A DNA stretch of 64,000 nucleotides from Micromussa lordhowensis (Eukaryota > Cnidaria > Anthozoa > Scleractinia > Lobophylliidae), in contig OZ026603.1 in NCBI GenBank assembly GCA_964020085.1, positions 25,523,889-25,587,888 of the forward strand, in the 5' to 3' direction. The first letter of the stretch is position 1; the number at the start of each line of letters is the position of its first letter. The translations under genes and the position numbers were made by a program. Below, in pieces: positions 36,301-45,583 of this stretch. The notes below the pieces were generated by a model. That model saw nothing but the letters and a program-made list of their open reading frames with translations, searched no databases and was not told the origin of the DNA.

Positions 36301-39300
36301 TTTTGTGTAAGCTGTTGGCTGTGGTTTGACCGAGATAGGTAATGGCGGATAAGGAGAGAACGGCGCGTGTCGGAAGGCCTCGTTTACCGGGTACCGCTAA
36401 GTATATTTGTCTTTGCCAGTCCGTATTTAATCTTTGGAGAGAGGGGAAAATTAACGGATAGCGAATTTGCAGAATATCTTCTGCATCGAAGGTGAGCTTG
36501 CTTTACATATTTAGCTTTCGACCGCGCATTGAAGTAGCGTTTTTGTTGTTTGGGCGATGGAATCTAAGCTTATATTATAATTGTCTCTAGTGAGGCGGTA
36601 ACTTATGCGAATTTGTGTTTCTATTTTGCTTTAGAGCTAACAAATAAATTTGAGCAACGACTGAATATTGTGGTCCTCTGTTAGTTTCCCACTATAGACT
36701 AAATTTACTGTAGTGTGGTTTGCAAGTGCAGTCATGATTACACTGGAACCATTAACAGCCTTGAGCTTGTCTGGAAATGAAATTGTGGAAAAGCTGATTA
36801 TTTGCTGGAGCAATAGTGCTTTTAAAACATTGGATTTCAATTGGGTGTTGAGAGTGATCAAGTAGTTACTTTTGTTTTGGTTTCACTAGAATGGCTGACA
36901 AACTGTCTACTGGTAATTGTTAGCACTTGGTTTGGTTTTGGTTTTACAACACTCAATTTAAAGTGCCACTATGATGAAATTGTGTGTTACCGGTAATAAC
37001 TGTGTAATATCTGATCACCTACTAGGTATCCTTACTTTATCATGAGAGTTACGATGGCTGCAATTGGCCACAACATGAACTTGTCAAGAAGACTAAAGCC
37101 AAATCAGGAAAAGAGCAAGGCCATAGAAAATATTTAAAAAGGTCGCAAAAATTCCATGCTGAAATTGTGAAAGAAGAAAAGTCTTTCAGCTATTCCCATT
37201 CCTTGTTGCAAAAATGCTTTACAGGCACTCCATGCATACATACCTACATACACTTTATTGAGCTTCCCTGAAAAGGGCTTTTCAGTAGCAATATCAAAAC
37301 ATTAAAATCAAATAGGTCACTAAATTAATTATTAAAAGCATGAGGGCAGTTTCACATTTTTTGATAGAATCAACAAGTTTGATCCAAAGCAAATTGCCCC
37401 CATTATTGGAGTAAAGGAGCCCCGCCAACTGAAGAGTTGATGAAAGGACCTTCTCGTTTTGAAAAGAAGGTAAAATGAGAGCACTGGAACTATGTCAGAG
37501 CATGCTAAATCTTTCTCCATCAGAAACTGTTTCTAAAATGTCCATGTATTTATTAAAATTTAGTTCAAATGAACTACGGGTTTTCCCTGTGACATGGAAA
37601 AGTGTGAACAAAATAATACTTCATATTCATGTTAAGTCCTAGTAGATGCATCAGCAGGGAAGTCTCATTTGTCATTTTAGACATCTGCAGCAAGCTGATG
37701 GACTGAAGTCAATAATAATAATGACGATGATGATGATGATGATGATAAAGGAAAGCTAGCAGTATTGTTGAATTACATTAGTTTTCAACAAATTCAAATA
37801 CAGTACTTGTTATGTGAAGAAAAAAGTTGGTTTCATTGAATGTATAGAAATAGCAGGTAACAATATCAGAATAAATGTGTCTTGATGAAGTTCATTTCCA
37901 ATTCATGACTTTTCTATTGGTCTCCCTCCTAAACAAAATGGCCATTTATACTGTTATACCATTACTGTTATACTGATATCGATAACAATTATCAGACTAC
38001 CTAATTAATGATCCAGACCCGGGTAAAATTGGGCATGGGAGGGAATATGTGTTGCTGATCAGGCTGATAATATGCAATATGCATGAGTGACAGAAGTTCA
38101 CATGTCAGTTATTTCTAAATCCCATGTATCTCCCATCAGAAAGGTATGCTTGTCGAATCATCCTTACTGCACAGGCAGGTAGGACTCGTCTGTTCCTGTA
38201 ACGAGTGGTACGGCACATGGAAAACTACATTATCAAGCAGAAACCAAAGAACTCCTTTAATGCAAAAGATCATCAAGCTATATACACACAGTCATACTTA
38301 TTCTAACACAGGGGTGAGACGCACCACGAATAGTTTAAATCCAACAGTGGTATTTGATAATATGCACGAGCATTCGTCACAGTTCCCTCCACCGAATTTC
38401 CTATATTTCCAGAGAGCGAACTGGCGATAAGCTGCTTTGCGGGAGCTTTCCATGGAAAAATTAAATTCGTCAACTCTGATATCACACCGTGCCTTTATGC
38501 ACACTTCAAGAATGTCTCTATCCAAGCAAATGTTATTAAAGGTTCTATAAGAAGTGATGCACTGGCATTTCTTGCAACAGACATTTTCTTGCTCTGTTTC
38601 CATTGGTGCACAAACCTGACACCAGCACCAGGGAAGGTCACTTGGAGGTGTAGGCTCTTCAGGTATGTTGTTTGCAACTAGTTGTTTAGCGAAGTCCAAA
38701 CTGCCCCTGCCCATACTCAATAATTTAACCAGCAAGTCATCCCTTGTAGGGTTGTCCAGGGATTGAATGAATTCCTAGCAAGAAATTTTAAAAATATTCT
38801 AGTAAAGATAATTGAATCTACCATACAATAGCCCATTGCAGAAATGTGAGAGGACTGGGACGAGTTTCTTATATTGATTAGATTGAAAATCTAAACATTT
38901 CAACTGAAATGTTACTGAATGAAAAGCTACCCAGCCAAGTTTGAGAGTTTTCAGTTGAAAATTGTCCAAATGGGAGAATCTCAAAAGTTGCAAAATTCCA
39001 TAGAAATCCTTATAATTTTGTGGCTTGTCTACCCAATCCATACAAACTCTCTATTTTAGGCGATATTTGAAGAGCAATCATTTTGCCATTTTCTTTCTCT
39101 AAATACTTCTATTCTTGGTAAATACTCTCAAATTTAGTTGATCTTTCATTAAAATATCTTAGCTTTTCAAACAAACGGAAAACAACCATACTCTTTCCCA
39201 GTCCTCTCACGTTTCTGCAATTGCCTATGAATGCCAGCCTAAGGGCTGAAATGAAAACATGTAACAATTTAACTTTTAACTAGCACCTAGATATTTTTTT

Positions 39301-42300
39301 CGATCTATGCATTCGTGATTCAAAGGCAATCAAGTTATGTTCACTTGCACATCATGACCCAGTTCTTTGAAGTGTGAAAATATTTATTCAAAATCCCAGT
39401 GGTCTATCTCAACAAGCATTTCTTTTCTTCCTTTCCATGAATAACATATTTTACAATAACTATCAACACAAGATGCATTGGAAGTAATTACTGATAAATC
39501 GTGTAAACGAACTTGAAGCCACCAAATATCTGAGCATCGGCTATGTAATGAAAATTTACCTGGATTTGTGCGACAGACTGCTGAAGTTCGACCTCTAAAC
39601 GCTCGGCACCATCAGGAATAATATTTTCCTGGCCTCTTTGTGCGACTTCTGCTGTTGATACCTATTCGTAGACGAAATTATATATAAATAAACGTTAGGA
39701 GAGTAGTTAAATTATTGTGATAGAACGTTCATGTGTAAGGTATTATACGGCGGTCTCGTACCTGATTTTTGCACTTGGACTTGACACATTTACAAGCGTC
39801 AGCACAATTGAGGTCGGCTGCTTTGCACGGACACGCTTCTCTTCCTCTATTCCGTACACATTGTCCTGTACAAATGCAGTTGACTCTTCCATTTCCTATT
39901 CTCTGAAAAAGAAAGAAACAACTTAGGTGCTGTGACGAAATATAAAGTCAGTGCCGCGGCCGTGTGCAATGGCGATTTGAAATATCTCACCTCTGTAGTT
40001 ACGTTTAATATTTCTTCTTCCTCGTTGTCCTCTTCGTTCGAGTCCAATGCTGAACCATAAAAATTTACGGGTATGTCTGCGGCATCTTCTGGAAGGCTAT
40101 CCATGAGCCATGGATCCGGCAAGCTATTGAATACAAGTTTTCTGCCCAACAAAGTGGAAGATGCGATTTTTTCAATGGCGCGCTACGAATCGACAAGAAA
40201 CAGAGGAAACCCGCTATACGCAAAGGGCCAATCAGAAATCATTTCGTTATTTGAAAACAATAATAAACGGCCGCAATGCCGAATGGGTGAAACTGGGCCT
40301 TTAAAAGTGAGAAACAGGATAAAAAAAGTGATGTTGGGGTAAGGTGGTACGTTACTGACCCAATTGCTCCATCTCTTAGACTCCGCCAGAAATTTTGAAT
40401 GCATGCCTTCTGTCTTTACAAAATTAAAATTAACCTTTGTCGATCGACAGATCCCACCGTGCATATGTCCACCAGAGTCCAAGAATGTTCTAACTCCTCG
40501 GTAGTGATAATTCTCGCATCCTCGACAGCGGTGTTATTTGTTACGTTGCTCATTTTTGCTGCAGTGTTCATCTTATGGCAAAGGAAACAGCGAAAAGGTG
40601 ATTTATTGTCTTATCTACGTGTGTAGAAAATGTTGGATATACTTGGTTCGTTTGTGATAGCGCCTCAAAGGACAAACTAATATAATTGTAATAGTGATCG
40701 CAGTTTTAACAGGTTTACTAGTGAAGATTTTGTGTAGTCGATTATACATTCGTAACCAATATGAATTGAATACAGATGCCTAGTTGTTACTTTTAATCTA
40801 TTGGAAGAGGGATGCATTGATCACGTCATAAACAACTTTTTTTGTTTCTTTATTATATAAAGCAAGTAGATTCCGTGTCGTCGTGCATTTGTTCAGTCCC
40901 TGACCACAGAAGACGTAAAGATGTGGTAAGAACATCGGTGACACTTCGTGTTCCACTCTGTTGTTTTTACCTTATTTTAACGTCTTCTGTGATCTAGTAG
41001 TGACCAGACGCAAGACAACACGGAATCTTAAGTATTTTGCTGCTTGATATATCACCATAAAAAGGGGTGGTTGAAAGACGGAAAATGTCTGATCCGCGGA
41101 AGAAACGTTATGGATTAGATCCGAAAGTTACTTATCTTGTTGCGGAAACACGGTATGTACTAAAGTATTTCAGAAATAAAACCAGTAATTGTGCGCCATC
41201 CATCCAATACGTTAAAAGTAACTGTAACTGTTGAAACATAGTTTTGTACTGACCTTTTTTGTTGTCTGAACAACAGATGCAGAGCATGTGGCCGTTAACA
41301 GGTATGTCAAGTGGTAAACTAGGTGTATCGTTACAAAAAAAGAAACAAAACAAAAGAAACGAAATGTCATATGAATCCCCTTTTAGCCTCGTATCCAACG
41401 GGTGGTATTGGTTCACCTCATTTTATTTCAGGAGCTGAGGACGTGACGTAATTGAACATAGAGGGGCCTGAACTGCATTGTTGAAATTAAAACTAATAAA
41501 CTTTCCAAAATGTAACGGGACTTTCCAGGCATCGCAGTGGCTGCAATTTTCATTGCATGAGATCATAAGCAAGCCGATAAGAACGACAACACGGAGAAAT
41601 TAACGAGAAATATCAAATTTTTAATGTTTATTTTATGTGCATCTGTTCTTGCATATCACATTACCAACAGAACCCAACCTGATGATAACGATCCAGACGG
41701 TTCTTCGGTGAATCCAGCAAATGCCGCGAGACAGCTTGGTTTGATAGGTAAAGCAGAAACTGCTGACAATGAACACAGAGAGGAGTGTACATATGCATTT
41801 TTGAATCCCAGTACAATGATGGTAATTCCAATGATTTTTTCGAAATATTATTGTTTATTACAGCGGTAAAAGAACTGTGGATATATCTAAAAACCAAAGC
41901 TCCTTGTACTATCGGCGTCGTCGTCGCCCGCTGTCACTATGATGTTCTTATCGTTATTGCTGGCTTCTTCATACCCAATTGCGGACATCATCTTCTTCCT
42001 CCTCCACCCGTTCTCCTCTTCTGGTCCTCCTCCTTCTGCTGTTCTTTCTCTTCCTCCACCTCATGCTCCTCCTTCTCCTTATCTCTCTTTCTCGTCCTCT
42101 TCTTTCTTTTCTTCGTTCTTTCCTTCGCCTTCCCCCATTTCCTCTTTAGCCTCTTCCTCCTTCTCTTCCTCCTCGTTCCTTACCTTCTGCTTCTCGTCCT
42201 TCTTCCACTTCGTTTTCATCCAGCCCTCTTTCTCTTCACTTCACTCTCCTTATTCATCTCATTTTCCTCCTTCACCTCCTCCAGATCCCTCCTCTTACCC

Positions 42301-42843
42301 CCTTTCCCCCCTTTATTCTTCTTACACTTTCCACTAAACTCTTCTTTCTCCCTTGGTCATCGTGTTTTCATGATTGCTTGTTGTGTACATGTTGTCCTGA
42401 TTGTGACTGGTTCTCCGCACGCCTTGCAATTGGGTACTTCTTTTTCTGTTTCATTTATGTGCTTCGCAAAGACTTTTAATAGCTTTACATAGGTTCGTTG
42501 TTCTCGTAAATATCGCTTTCAAATAAATCGCCAAATTTTCTCCCTGAATTGTGCTCTGTTAGTCTCGTTACCAGTGCTGATTTATTTGATTGACTTATCG
42601 ATGCGACTGGTTGATCGATTGCATTATTGATTGACTCCCTCTTATGGTATAGTTCAATTGCTCTAATGTATTCTACAGGTGCCTAGGGATAGTTGCTACG
42701 CATCGCTTGAGGACGAGTCTTACAAAGGAGACAGAGCCAATGAATCGTCTACACCTAAGCCTTTGTTACGACCCGATTATGAAGTGCCTACAAATGTCAA
42801 TCAAGTGCCTTCTTCTGATTATGAGAATATTCACTTCCGATGA
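19192..42843 (+). CDS. Gene B: F5/8C plus FN3 receptor with tyrosine-motif tail
   Basis: Complete model of 957 residues plus stop (2874 nt): signal peptide (20628-20691, or the duplicate at 19192-19255), F5/8 type C domain (22720-23018, 24143-24290), FN3-3 to FN3-7, membrane-proximal domain, transmembrane helix, tail. Remaining exons: 28906-29184, 29952-30248, 31434-31718, 32269-32568, 33291-33394, 33828-34029, 34874-34976, 35314-35572, 35805-35850, 40451-40597, 41277-41301, 41671-41821, 42679-42843. Phases agree throughout and there is no stop. FN3-1 and FN3-2 are missing through a deletion near 28070-28170. The tail keeps YAFL and YASL 12 residues apart and YENI, loses the YVNQ tyrosine and gains YKGD and YEVP. 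A 4.2 kb transposon sits in the intron before the transmembrane exon. Ligand unknown. Confidence 0.82.
20440..20627 (+). promoter_or_regulatory. Putative core promoter of gene B (downstream copy)
   Basis: Sequence before the leader ATG is shared with 19010-19191 and with gene C upstream (44946-45067 and 45461-45519). It includes a TATA-like TAAATATATA at about 20559-20568. The promoter role is inferred from position and conservation among copies only. Confidence 0.4.
20628..20691 (+). CDS. Gene B first exon, signal peptide (downstream duplicate)
   Basis: Same structure as 19192-19255, with leader core SLFLVGILQFLCLQ. Phase 1 donor, compatible with the F5/8C exon. A TATA-like TAAATATATA lies about 60-70 nt upstream. 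It is the nearer of the two leaders to the next exon. Confidence 0.75.
21050..21680 (-). pseudogene. Penelope-like fragment: RT end and GIY-YIG nuclease
   Basis: Minus-strand translation shows FDERPKLGIRIPFCRANEIE, then YKGECICGQTYIGETARN (the GIY-YIG nuclease signature), then EAFYIARFRPELNKQV. Reading frames change several times, so it is decayed. It lies in the intron after the gene B leader exons. Confidence 0.65.
22255..22520 (+). repeat. Degenerate short tandem repeat
   Basis: About nine imperfect units of the type TCTGTACTTTGCGAAATGAA, 25-35 nt each, just before the F5/8C exon. Confidence 0.65.
22720..23018 (+). CDS. Gene B exon, F5/8 type C domain first part
   Basis: 299-nt exon, phase 1 in and phase 0 out. 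Discoidin landmarks in order: GCSSVAVG start, ITASSELNSD, ARFGNKRAWIP, HPWIQVNLQYERNLTGIVTQ, then YYLSYGEDGINWMNY. F5/8C domains bind phospholipids, glycans or proteins outside the cell. This is the only copy in the window. Confidence 0.9.
23430..24090 (-). pseudogene. Penelope-like reverse transcriptase C-terminal fragment
   Basis: A 187-codon open stretch on the minus strand includes VYRKDTHTNKYLGFDSHHP, RSVVSTLMRHA and VVPYVQGVSDRVKRTL, then VFKKPKDRPK, the reverse transcriptase end of Penelope-like elements. After a frameshift the start of a GIY-YIG domain (IVYRVECREC) follows. Inserted between the two F5/8C exons of gene B. Confidence 0.7.
24143..24290 (+). CDS. Gene B exon, F5/8 type C domain second part
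   Basis: 148-nt exon, phase 0 in and phase 1 out. It reads ILDGD, then RETFRPTVLAQYIRLHP and LCALRLELYG, the usual end of a discoidin domain. The canonical final Cys after YG is absent, but TNCSNLC supplies two others. Confidence 0.9.
24496..24672. mobile_element. MITE in gene B intron
   Basis: 177 bp with inverted ends ACAGTCTAACCCCTAT and ATAGGGGTCAAACTGT, with GCCACCTATTAAACGG and GTGGCTGTTTAATAG inside. A truncated copy is in gene C near 47115-47275. Confidence 0.6.
24820..24849. repeat. 30-bp perfect palindrome
   Basis: Arm GCTCATGGATGTTAC meets its exact reverse complement without a loop. Followed by a CACT microsatellite at about 24876-24900. Confidence 0.85.
27025..27320. mobile_element. 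Foldback element, AACAATTATT type, gene B intron
   Basis: Begins TAACAATTATTCC and folds through CGCGCGTTGGATATGAGAT against ATCTCATATCCAACAAGCG to GGAATAATTGTTTTATT. A second inverted pair (TTTATTAAAAAC, GTTTTTAATAATG) follows. Gene C lacks it at 47895. Confidence 0.6.
28274..28504. mobile_element. MITE-like element, gene B intron
   Basis: Same element and site as 3516-3739, with ends closer to a perfect inverted repeat (TTCGGGACCTTCGAGAAACGG). Confidence 0.55.
28505..28700. mobile_element. SINE-like tail, gene B intron
   Basis: Orthologous to the repeat at 3740-3935. Confidence 0.5.
28906..29184 (+). CDS. Gene B exon, FN3-3
   Basis: 279-nt phase 1-1 exon, VPTAPRNFKL to THEDG. It is the first FN3 of gene B because FN3-1 and FN3-2 were lost. 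It spliced directly after the F5/8C domain would keep frame. Confidence 0.87.
29952..30248 (+). CDS. Gene B exon, FN3-4
   Basis: 297-nt phase 1-1 exon, APSSPPAIDP to KTLDSG. Reads TKIGISPQG where A has TNRGASPQG. Confidence 0.87.
31434..31718 (+). CDS. Gene B exon, FN3-5
   Basis: 285-nt phase 1-1 exon, EPSHPQNVKV to ATTFEG. Reads TNKGYHPLKQ where A has TSKDDQPFKQ. Confidence 0.87.
32269..32568 (+). CDS. Gene B exon, FN3-6 with altered 3' end
   Basis: 300-nt exon with standard acceptor and GPGPPRQFSG start. The last codons (GEAVNVTARTHEG) differ sharply from GEMANFSAKTDEG in A and C. The donor is C|GTAGTT, not the GTATAC or GTATCC of the other genes. A second copy of the expected exon end lies at about 32725-32797. 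Confidence 0.75.
33291..33394 (+). CDS. Gene B exon, FN3-7 first half
   Basis: 104-nt exon starting VPSQPRDVTA, phase 1 in and phase 0 out, as in A and C. Confidence 0.84.
33828..34029 (+). CDS. Gene B exon, FN3-7 second half
   Basis: 202-nt exon, VFCDGRRDYN to LQTPSK, phase 0 in and phase 1 out. Confidence 0.84.
34550..34815. mobile_element. SINE, gene B intron
   Basis: Includes TCGCGGTTCGCGC (B-box-like), GGCCAGGGACATTGTTTTG, TTCTTGGGTAAGACACTTTA and the GGGTAACCCTGCGATAGA tail. tRNA-derived origin is a guess. Confidence 0.5.
34874..34976 (+). CDS. Gene B exon, membrane-proximal domain part 1
   Basis: 103-nt exon, one codon shorter than in A and C (ITISLTPSS against ITIFSLTSSS in A), phase 2 out. 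The frame is kept. Confidence 0.8.
35314..35572 (+). CDS. Gene B exon, membrane-proximal domain part 2
   Basis: 259-nt exon, AHQVIVEMVGNVSKRE to AVTEHNG, keeping FVLGNGQTYGDYMNAPLQ. Phase 2 in, phase 0 out. Confidence 0.84.
35805..35850 (+). CDS. Gene B exon, membrane-proximal domain part 3
   Basis: 46-nt exon encoding KWLFGESTTICLPPT, phase 0 in and phase 1 out. Confidence 0.8.
36342..36491 (+). pseudogene. Broken N-terminal exon inside the TTAA element
   Basis: ATG opens a Lys/Arg-rich frame with GRPRLPGTAKYICLC and VFNLWREGK, stopped by TAG at 36459-36461. The next frame continues LTDSEFAEYLLHR to a GTGAGC donor. This looks like a one-base shift in the first exon of an element-encoded protein. 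Family not named with confidence. Confidence 0.4.
38298..40104 (-). CDS. P2X7-C-like cysteine-rich protein in the TTAA element
   Basis: Four minus-strand exons join in phase 0: 39991-40104, 39762-39902, 39560-39661 and 38298-38774. The N terminus is acidic (DSNEEDNEEEE). The second exon is Cys-rich (NCICTGQCVRNRGREACPCK, then CADACKCVKSKCKNQ), like a CXC-type zinc module. The last exon carries PWCWCQVCAPMETEQENVCC, CITSYRTFNNICLD and AAYRQFALWKYRKFGGGN, matching the cysteine-rich C-terminal domain of P2X7 receptors (zinc-binding ballast). No channel part exists. The end after GGGN departs from the family. An upstream ATG at 40152 is also in frame. The role in the element is unknown. Confidence 0.6.
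40451..40597 (+). CDS. Gene B exon, transmembrane helix
   Basis: 147-nt phase 1-1 exon. Stalk DPTVHMSTRVQECSNSS, the same hydrophobic helix as A, then WQRKQRK. It sits just after the 36074-40300 transposon. Confidence 0.86.
41065..41152 (+). CDS. Possible alternative juxtamembrane exon of gene B
   Basis: 88-nt open segment flanked by AAAAAG and a strong GTATGT donor. It encodes VVERRKMSDPRKKR, then YGLDPKVTYLVAET. It enters in phase 1 and leaves in phase 2, exactly like the 25-nt microexon at 41277. It could replace that microexon, but including both would break frame. The polypyrimidine tract is weak, so use is uncertain. Confidence 0.35.
41277..41301 (+). CDS. Gene B microexon, juxtamembrane
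   Basis: 25-nt exon encoding AEHVAVN, phase 1 in and phase 2 out, donor GTATGT. Confidence 0.7.
41671..41821 (+). CDS. Gene B exon, cytoplasmic tail with YAFL
   Basis: 151-nt exon, TQPDDNDPDG to NPSTMM, with CTYAFL in place of the CAYALL of gene A. Phase 2 in, phase 0 out. Confidence 0.82.
41975..42345 (+). repeat. Pyrimidine-rich tract, gene B last intron
   Basis: C/T-only-like stretch, counterpart of 12690-13015. The long frame covering it is low complexity. Confidence 0.85.
42679..42843 (+). CDS. Gene B terminal exon: YASL, YKGD, YEVP, YENI tail
   Basis: 165 nt including TGA. It starts VPRDSCYASLEDESYKGD and ends SSDYENIHFR. Compared with A, the YVNQ tyrosine is Asn (TAT to AAT) and two other tyrosines appear. 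Same length as the A exon. Confidence 0.82.
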   Translation: MPRDSCYASLEDESYKGDRANESSTPKPLLRPDYEVPTNVNQVPSSDYENIHFR

Positions 42844-43383
42844 GTTGAAAGGAGACTTGGATCATGTGTACTTAAGTCATGCGCGGTCGAATGTCGATCG
42901 ATACCTACGATCGATGCATATTAGTGGATCGTCACTCGGCCGACCAACGAGTATCCATCGCACTCGACTGCGTTTCCCTTTAGTACACATGAACGGAAAC
43001 TTTACAATAACTGCAAGAGTTCTCGCGCGCTTATTGGATAATTTTGATTGACATCGGTTTTTCATACGTTTTCGCGATTATTGACAATGACTTTCGTCGT
43101 AACATTGTCAAAGGAGTCAGGAAATCCACTCGGCTAAACATTCGTGGACAATGTTATGGGGAAGTTCATGGTCAATAACGGGAAATAGACGCATGAAAAA
43201 CTGCATGACGTCAAATTGTTACACTGATGAACTGAATATTCATGATTATATTAGTAGTATAATAAGGACTTAGGATGTCGAGAACTCTTGACATGATCAA
43301 AGTCTCGAGATATGCTCTCCAAACTGTTTTTGATAAAAATACTGTGGTGGTTCATTAGCTTGCTCAGCTTACTGCAACAAGAT

Positions 43384-43389
43384 AATAAA
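43384..43389 (+). terminator. Candidate poly(A) signal, gene B
   Basis: AATAAA about 540 nt after the gene B stop, in the same conserved context as 14087-14092. Confidence 0.4.
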
Positions 43390-43769
43390 AGTTACTAAAT
43401 AGAGAGGCAGTTCGAGATCCACGAATCGCGCGCATTTGTAATGGCCATTTGTCATGTCACATCATGTCACATCACTTGAGACGAGCCATATTGCTGTCGA
43501 GGGACCGAGACAAGCCATTGCTGTCGTCAGCATCATATAATGGATATTTAAAGAATCATGACCAATTACCATGTCGAGTCTCTGCTTTTGCCGCTAGTAA
43601 ATCATTAAGTTATGTGGAAATCTTCTGATGACATATGAAGAAAAAGAGTACTGTATTTACCATCATAGTTTAGCATGAAAATTCCTCGCATAGTTTTACA
43701 AAGTTGAGGATTGTAGTTAGAGTGCTGCTTGGTAGAAAAAGTTCGAAAAGATTAAAGTGTTCAAAGCCC

Positions 43770-43975
43770 CCTTTTTTCTCTGAGATCGTCGATGTCGATC
43801 GTTGAGTTCCACAGGCCGCCATCTTGGTCTCTTGTTGCGAGCAAAACTGGGAAGAGAACAAAATGGCCACGGGTAGAGCATTTTTTCCTCTCCCAGTTTC
43901 GCTCACACCAAGAAACCAAGATGGCGGCCTGTCGAACTCAACGATCGACATCGACGTTCTCACGGAAAAGAGAGG
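43770..43975. mobile_element. Foldback element after gene B
   Basis: Counterpart of 14463-14663 with inverted CAAGATGGCGGCC arms. Confidence 0.65.
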
Positions 43976-44376
43976 ACGGAAACGTAAATATTTAGTCAGT
44001 ATATAGTAAATTTCATGCAATTTATTTTTAATTAAGACGTTTTATGGAGTAGCCAACATAAAAAATATGTAGAGATTTTAATAGCGTTTGCTTCACGTTT
44101 TTTGCACATGTAATTCCTATTTCAGAGTATTCTAAATTTGAGTTTTGGTAGTTATAGAATAACGACTAAATATGTAGCAATATGTAGAGCCGGTATCCTT
44201 TAATAGTATAGGAGGAATACAATTCTAATAGAAGGAAATGTAGTACTTACCATCTTGACGTTTGTGGCATTTTCATTCATCAAGAATGAACAACGTCCAG
44301 CTTCACTCGTTGTAATATTAATTAAATAATGCTTTTTCGATAAAATGCTGAACAAGTTACGAGAATCGATAAAAGG

Positions 44377-44390
44377 GGGGGGGGGGGGGG
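44377..44390 (+). repeat. G-run before gene C
   Basis: About 14 consecutive G; a similar run at about 16670-16683 precedes gene B. Another G-rich run lies at about 46524-46541. Confidence 0.8.
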
Positions 44391-44424
44391 TGTTGTGTCC
44401 TGATGTGCTGTACTTCCAGGATCG

Positions 44425-44530
44425 ATGTTGCTCGGGTTTCTCGTCTCAATGCTTATTTATAAACTTAACGCAAGCTCAAGAAACCTCTGCCCTGCAGCCT
44501 CCAACGTCAATCTGTACCCAGAGTACCCAG
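44425..44530 (+). other. Possible leader exon between B and C
   Basis: Homologue of 16716-16817. It reads MLLGFLVSMLIYKLNASS and leaves in phase 1 (GTAGGG), compatible with the FN3 and F5/8C exons, whereas the A-B copy leaves in phase 0. A stop-free alternative first exon for gene C is possible but unproved. Confidence 0.3.
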
Positions 44531-45067
44531 GTAGGGGCCCAATTTGCGCCCGCTCTCCCCTCCCTCCCCCAATCCTTTCCCCACTACGGATGTCAGTTAT
44601 CAGGCTGAAATTTTGGCGCTTGTTCAGTCTAACGAAAGCTGAGGTCGAGACGGATTTTGTAAATGGTAATCTTTTGATCATTTGCCATTCCAGAGCTGAC
44701 CATCCGATACTTCGCACTTATCCTGAGTAGCTAAATTTCAATAATTTACCTATTTACTTTAGAGTCCGGTCCAGTCAGGTAATCCTTCAAGGACTGTATG
44801 TAGTGTACGCAGTACTTAGAATTCGAACACGTTTAATGGCTGACAAAGTGCATGCTGAAAGTGTACGTCATGCAATAAAAGCGTGCAGTGATCACAAGAA
44901 AGCAAAATTGGAAACTGAAATTGCTAAGTAATCATTCTGAAACAACCCACTCGGCAATTTTAAATATTGTTTGCTTCAGCAAAACAGGAGGTACACATCC
45001 GTAATGACATCACCTGGCTCTTTCCGTTTTTCTTCCCCGCCCTCAGCAAAAAGATGACTGCTAAATA

Positions 45068-45460
45068 TTTAACAATTATTGGACGAGGTTGAGAAAAATA
45101 TCGTGATTTGTCAGTGGCGAGCAGATCAATTATTTGCCGAAGCCGAAGGCTGAGGCAAATAATTGATATGCGAGACATTGACAAATCACGATATTTTGCG
45201 ATAACTGGGTTCAATAATTGTTTTATCATTCGATTACCAGTTTTGTTTCCATATTTAAACTCTGACAGCTCATCGAAGGGATCTGCCATTTTTCACACAA
45301 TAGCGTGGTTTCAATTACGCATGAGCAGAATATTATTTGCAGCAAAACACAAATAGACGGTACCACGCATGAGCAGACCATTATTTGTAGTCAGTTATTT
45401 GCAGGTCACGTGGTGGGCTCTCGGCCAATGAAAAGGAAGGGAAAATGCATCGAATGATAA
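45068..45460. mobile_element. Foldback element in the gene C promoter
   Basis: Begins AACAATTATTGG, folds through ATATCGTGATTTGTCA and TGACAAATCACGATAT, then CAATAATTGTTTTATCATTCG. It ends ATCGAATGATAAAT, inverse of the internal TATCATTCGAT. The flanks join as one TATA-like sequence in both gene B promoter copies. Confidence 0.65.
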
Positions 45461-45519
45461 ATACACTTATTTCGTCTGGCTGGGGGATATCGGCATCGAT
45501 TTGATATTCTTCTAAAGTT

Positions 45520-45583
45520 ATGGACGGCTCTTATTCAGGCAGCTTACTTTGGGTCGGGATTCTTCACTTTGTTTCTCTTCAAG
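45520..45583 (+). CDS. Gene C first exon, signal peptide
   Basis: 64 coding nt, MDGSYSGSLLWVGILHFVSL plus Q, phase 1 donor. Homologous to both gene B first exons. Less hydrophobic than those through LLWV and HF changes. Confidence 0.75.

Larger units (their letters stand above)
36074..40300. mobile_element. 4.2 kb TTAA-flanked DNA element in gene B intron
   Basis: Perfect 16-bp terminal inverted repeats (AGGCCCAGTTTCACCC and GGGTGAAACTGGGCCT) bounded by TTAA at 36070-36073 and 40301-40304. Gene A has a single CCTTAAAAGTG at the same intron position, an empty site. TTAA target duplication is typical of piggyBac and Kolobok elements, but no transposase of either was recognised. Cargo: a P2X7-C-like gene on the minus strand and a broken first exon on the plus strand. 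Confidence 0.85.

Noticed and set aside
41785..42492. 235-codon plus-strand frame
   Set aside because: Covers the pyrimidine tract and the intron between two supported exons; not open in A or C.
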